A stretch of DNA of 41,453 nt from Porphyra umbilicalis (lineage: Eukaryota > Rhodophyta > Bangiophyceae > Bangiales > Bangiaceae). Location: assembly GCA_002049455.2 (NCBI GenBank), contig KV919243.1, positions 1-41,453 of the forward strand, given 5' to 3'. The position numbers and the translations under genes are program-made. The notes beneath the pieces are model-generated. The model had not been told where the DNA came from. It did no database searches and saw only the letters and a list, made by a program, of their open reading frames with translations. How positions within the stretch are numbered: position 1 is the first letter of the stretch; the number at the start of each line of letters is the position of its first letter. Of the stretch, positions 39,915 through 41,453 are shown piece by piece.

Positions 39915-40603
39915 TCAACGCCGCCCCTCAATCCTGTCGAGCAGCGCCTCGACGCGGCCGCCCATGGACGGCTGCCCCGTCCGCGTGCGCCGCCGGTACC
40001 GCCCCGCCGCCACCGACCGGCGGGCGGCGGCGGCGGAGCGCGCCGCCGCCGCCGCCGCGTCGGCAGCCGCGCGCTCCGCCGCCGCCGCCTCGGCCGCCGC
40101 CGCCGCGTCGGCAGAGGCGGCGAGCGCCGCGTGAAAGGGCGACGGTTTGGGCGCCGTGCCCTTTTTTTTGAGGGGGGGGGGGGGGGGCACCCGCGCCGCC
40201 GCCGCCGCCGCCGCCGTCGCCGCCGCCGCCGCCGCCGCCACCGTCGGCGGCGGTGCCTCCCGCCCGAGACGCCGCTTGCGTGGCGGGCGGCGCCACACCA
40301 GACGTGGCGCCTGGCCGCGGGTCCACCGCCGTGGTGGCGCCATTGGTGGGCGCGCCTCCCCCTGCGCCGCCCCCCCCCTCCGCGTCATCCCTCTCGGCCG
40401 AGGGGTCCGTCCCCGACGAGGCGTCCCCCCCCTCTGAGCTGCTCGTCGAGGGCAGACGACGGCCGCCGCCAGCTCCACCCCCCCCCCTTGCACCCTCCCC
40501 CGCCGCGGGCGGCGGCCACCACCCCCCCCTGCCACCACCGCCGCCGCCGCCGCCGCCACCCCCGCCGCCGCCGCCACGTCGGCCACGTCCGCGTCACGGG
40601 GGA

Positions 40604-40635
<32 letters not shown>

Positions 40636-40875
40636 CCAGTGGCCGCACGAGCACCGGCGGCGGGCGCGCCGCGTCGAGGGCGGCGGCGAGTTTGGCCGTC
40701 CGCGCCCGCCGCGCAGACGCGGCGGCGCGCGCCGCGGCCGCCGCCTTGGCCCGCGCGCGCGCCGCGTCCGACGCCGCTTGGCCGGTGCGGCGGGCGACGC
40801 GGGAGAGGTGCACGCCGGCGCCGCTGCGGGGGGGAGGGCGCCCGCCGTTGGTGCCGCCGCGGCCGCGGCCGCGGC

Positions 40876-40914
<39 letters not shown>

Positions 40915-41035
40915 GCCACCCGCCGCCAGTGCCGGGGGCGGCAGCGCCGCTGGCGCTGCCGCCGCCACGGTCGCCCCCAGCAATAGAGCCGGCGGCACCC
41001 GCAGAGTGGGACGGATGGGACCGCTTTTTTCCCAT
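39915..41035 (-). CDS. Ala/Arg/Gly-rich low-complexity protein, frameshifted
   Basis: A candidate start at 41035 (MGKKRSHPSHSAGAAG) leads into a Gly-rich stretch and an Ala/Arg helix-like region (TGQAASDAARARAKAAAAAR...RTAKLAAALDAARP). After the C28 run at 40,604-40,631 the protein-like frame changes: an acidic Ser-rich part (STSSSEGGDASSGTDPSAER), then, after more runs, KKKGTAPKPSPFHAALAASA, an Ala/Glu/Arg coiled-coil-like region and GGRVEALLDRIEGRR, stop. Coding is supported by the change to mixed residues at both ends, not by a domain. Basic N-terminal KKR and Ala/Lys/Arg content suggest a nuclear or nucleic-acid-associated protein, which is inference. The sequence as given cannot encode it in one frame. 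Confidence 0.4.
40604..40631. repeat. C28 homopolymer
   Basis: An uninterrupted run of 28 C within the Ala/Arg-rich gene, the same length as the G28 run about 1.1 kb away. The coding frame changes here. Confidence 0.85.
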
Positions 41036-41453
41036 GGTGGGGGGGGCGCCCGGTGCCGGCGGGGGTGGGGCGGGGGGGGGGAGCGCCGGCGGCCGTCGAG
41101 GACCAGGGCCAAGGCGGGGGTGGTGGCCAACGAGGAACCGACAAACGGGCAGCGAGGGGATGAGGTGGACAACGACGGGGCAGAATACAGGAAAAGGAAG
41201 CACTGGCACGCAGGGTCGGTCGACCACGAGCGGCGACGGGCGGCAGGGCGGCGGAACGGTGGCAAGCGGACAGAGTGTGCCGTCGACGATGACGACGAGC
41301 CGTTCAGCCACAGACAACGCTGCGAAAGGCCAATTGGCCGCCTTGTGGCACCCCTGCCAGAGATAGCTTGGTATTGTGCGCGCTACGACTGACTTGGTCG
41401 CGGAGCGCGCGGGCGAGCGGGCGCTGACTCGGGCAGTGCTGCACCCGGCTTTG
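41036..41453. other. Upstream flank of the Ala/Arg-rich gene
   Basis: GC falls from about 41,150 onward, as expected for a promoter or intergenic region. No gene is recognised at the window edge. Confidence 0.35.

Overview
This window looks like nuclear DNA of a microbial eukaryote with a very GC-rich genome. The evidence is: spliceosomal-type introns with GTACGT donors; Ty3/gypsy, PIF/Harbinger, hAT and Tc1/IS630-type elements side by side; an animal/protist-type hog (Hint) protein; a WBP2-like GRAM protein; a tetraspanin-like protein; and no bacterial operon layout. The lineage cannot be fixed from the sequence. A GC-rich alga (bangiophyte red alga, haptophyte or stramenopile) or another protist is my guess only.

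There are two compartments. From 1 to about 27,000 the DNA has moderate GC and is mostly a graveyard of mobile elements. It holds, in order: a 52-bp tandem repeat; two tRNA-like relics (3,098-3,250); a GC-rich island (3,330-3,830); a Cys-rich gag-like relic (about 4,050-4,680, minus); a dead Harbinger nuclease (about 5,300-6,440, plus); a large inverted repeat (7,440-9,713) whose left arm is split by a 1,134-bp non-autonomous hAT element (7,529-8,662); a Tc1/IS630-like transposase pseudogene (12,147-13,010, plus); a second gag/protease-like relic (about 13,010-14,050, minus); and a 3'-truncated Ty3 retrotransposon (about 15,140-19,493, minus) with a candidate 5' LTR. After that come a 12-bp minisatellite, an isolated GC-rich host gene (WBP2-like GRAM protein, 20,475-21,161, minus) and a self-nested terminal-inverted-repeat element (23,097-26,950).

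From about 27,000 to the end GC is extreme and host genes dominate: a tetraspanin-like membrane protein (27,199-28,327, plus), a GNAT acetyltransferase (28,587 to about 29,300, plus), an eight-helix membrane protein (29,873-30,916, minus), a secreted protein with two introns and a 17-nt exon (34,439-36,714, plus), a secreted protein with a hog/Hint domain (37,720-39,477, plus) and an Ala/Arg-rich low-complexity protein (39,915-41,035, minus). Several of these change reading frame exactly at long G or C runs, which suggests sequencing or assembly indels. In this compartment nearly every frame is open by composition, so open frames alone are not evidence of genes. About 31,000-34,400 and 36,715-37,700 hold nothing I recognise.

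The best observations are these. (1) A TIR element carries, inserted 52 bp from its own right end, an internally deleted copy of itself. (2) A hAT insertion has its uninterrupted empty site preserved in the opposite arm of the same inverted repeat. (3) The coding relics carry in-frame TGA codons, one at the RNase H position where Ty3 elements have tryptophan. The genes do not form an evident pathway. Three host proteins are predicted membrane or secreted proteins with no visible functional link.
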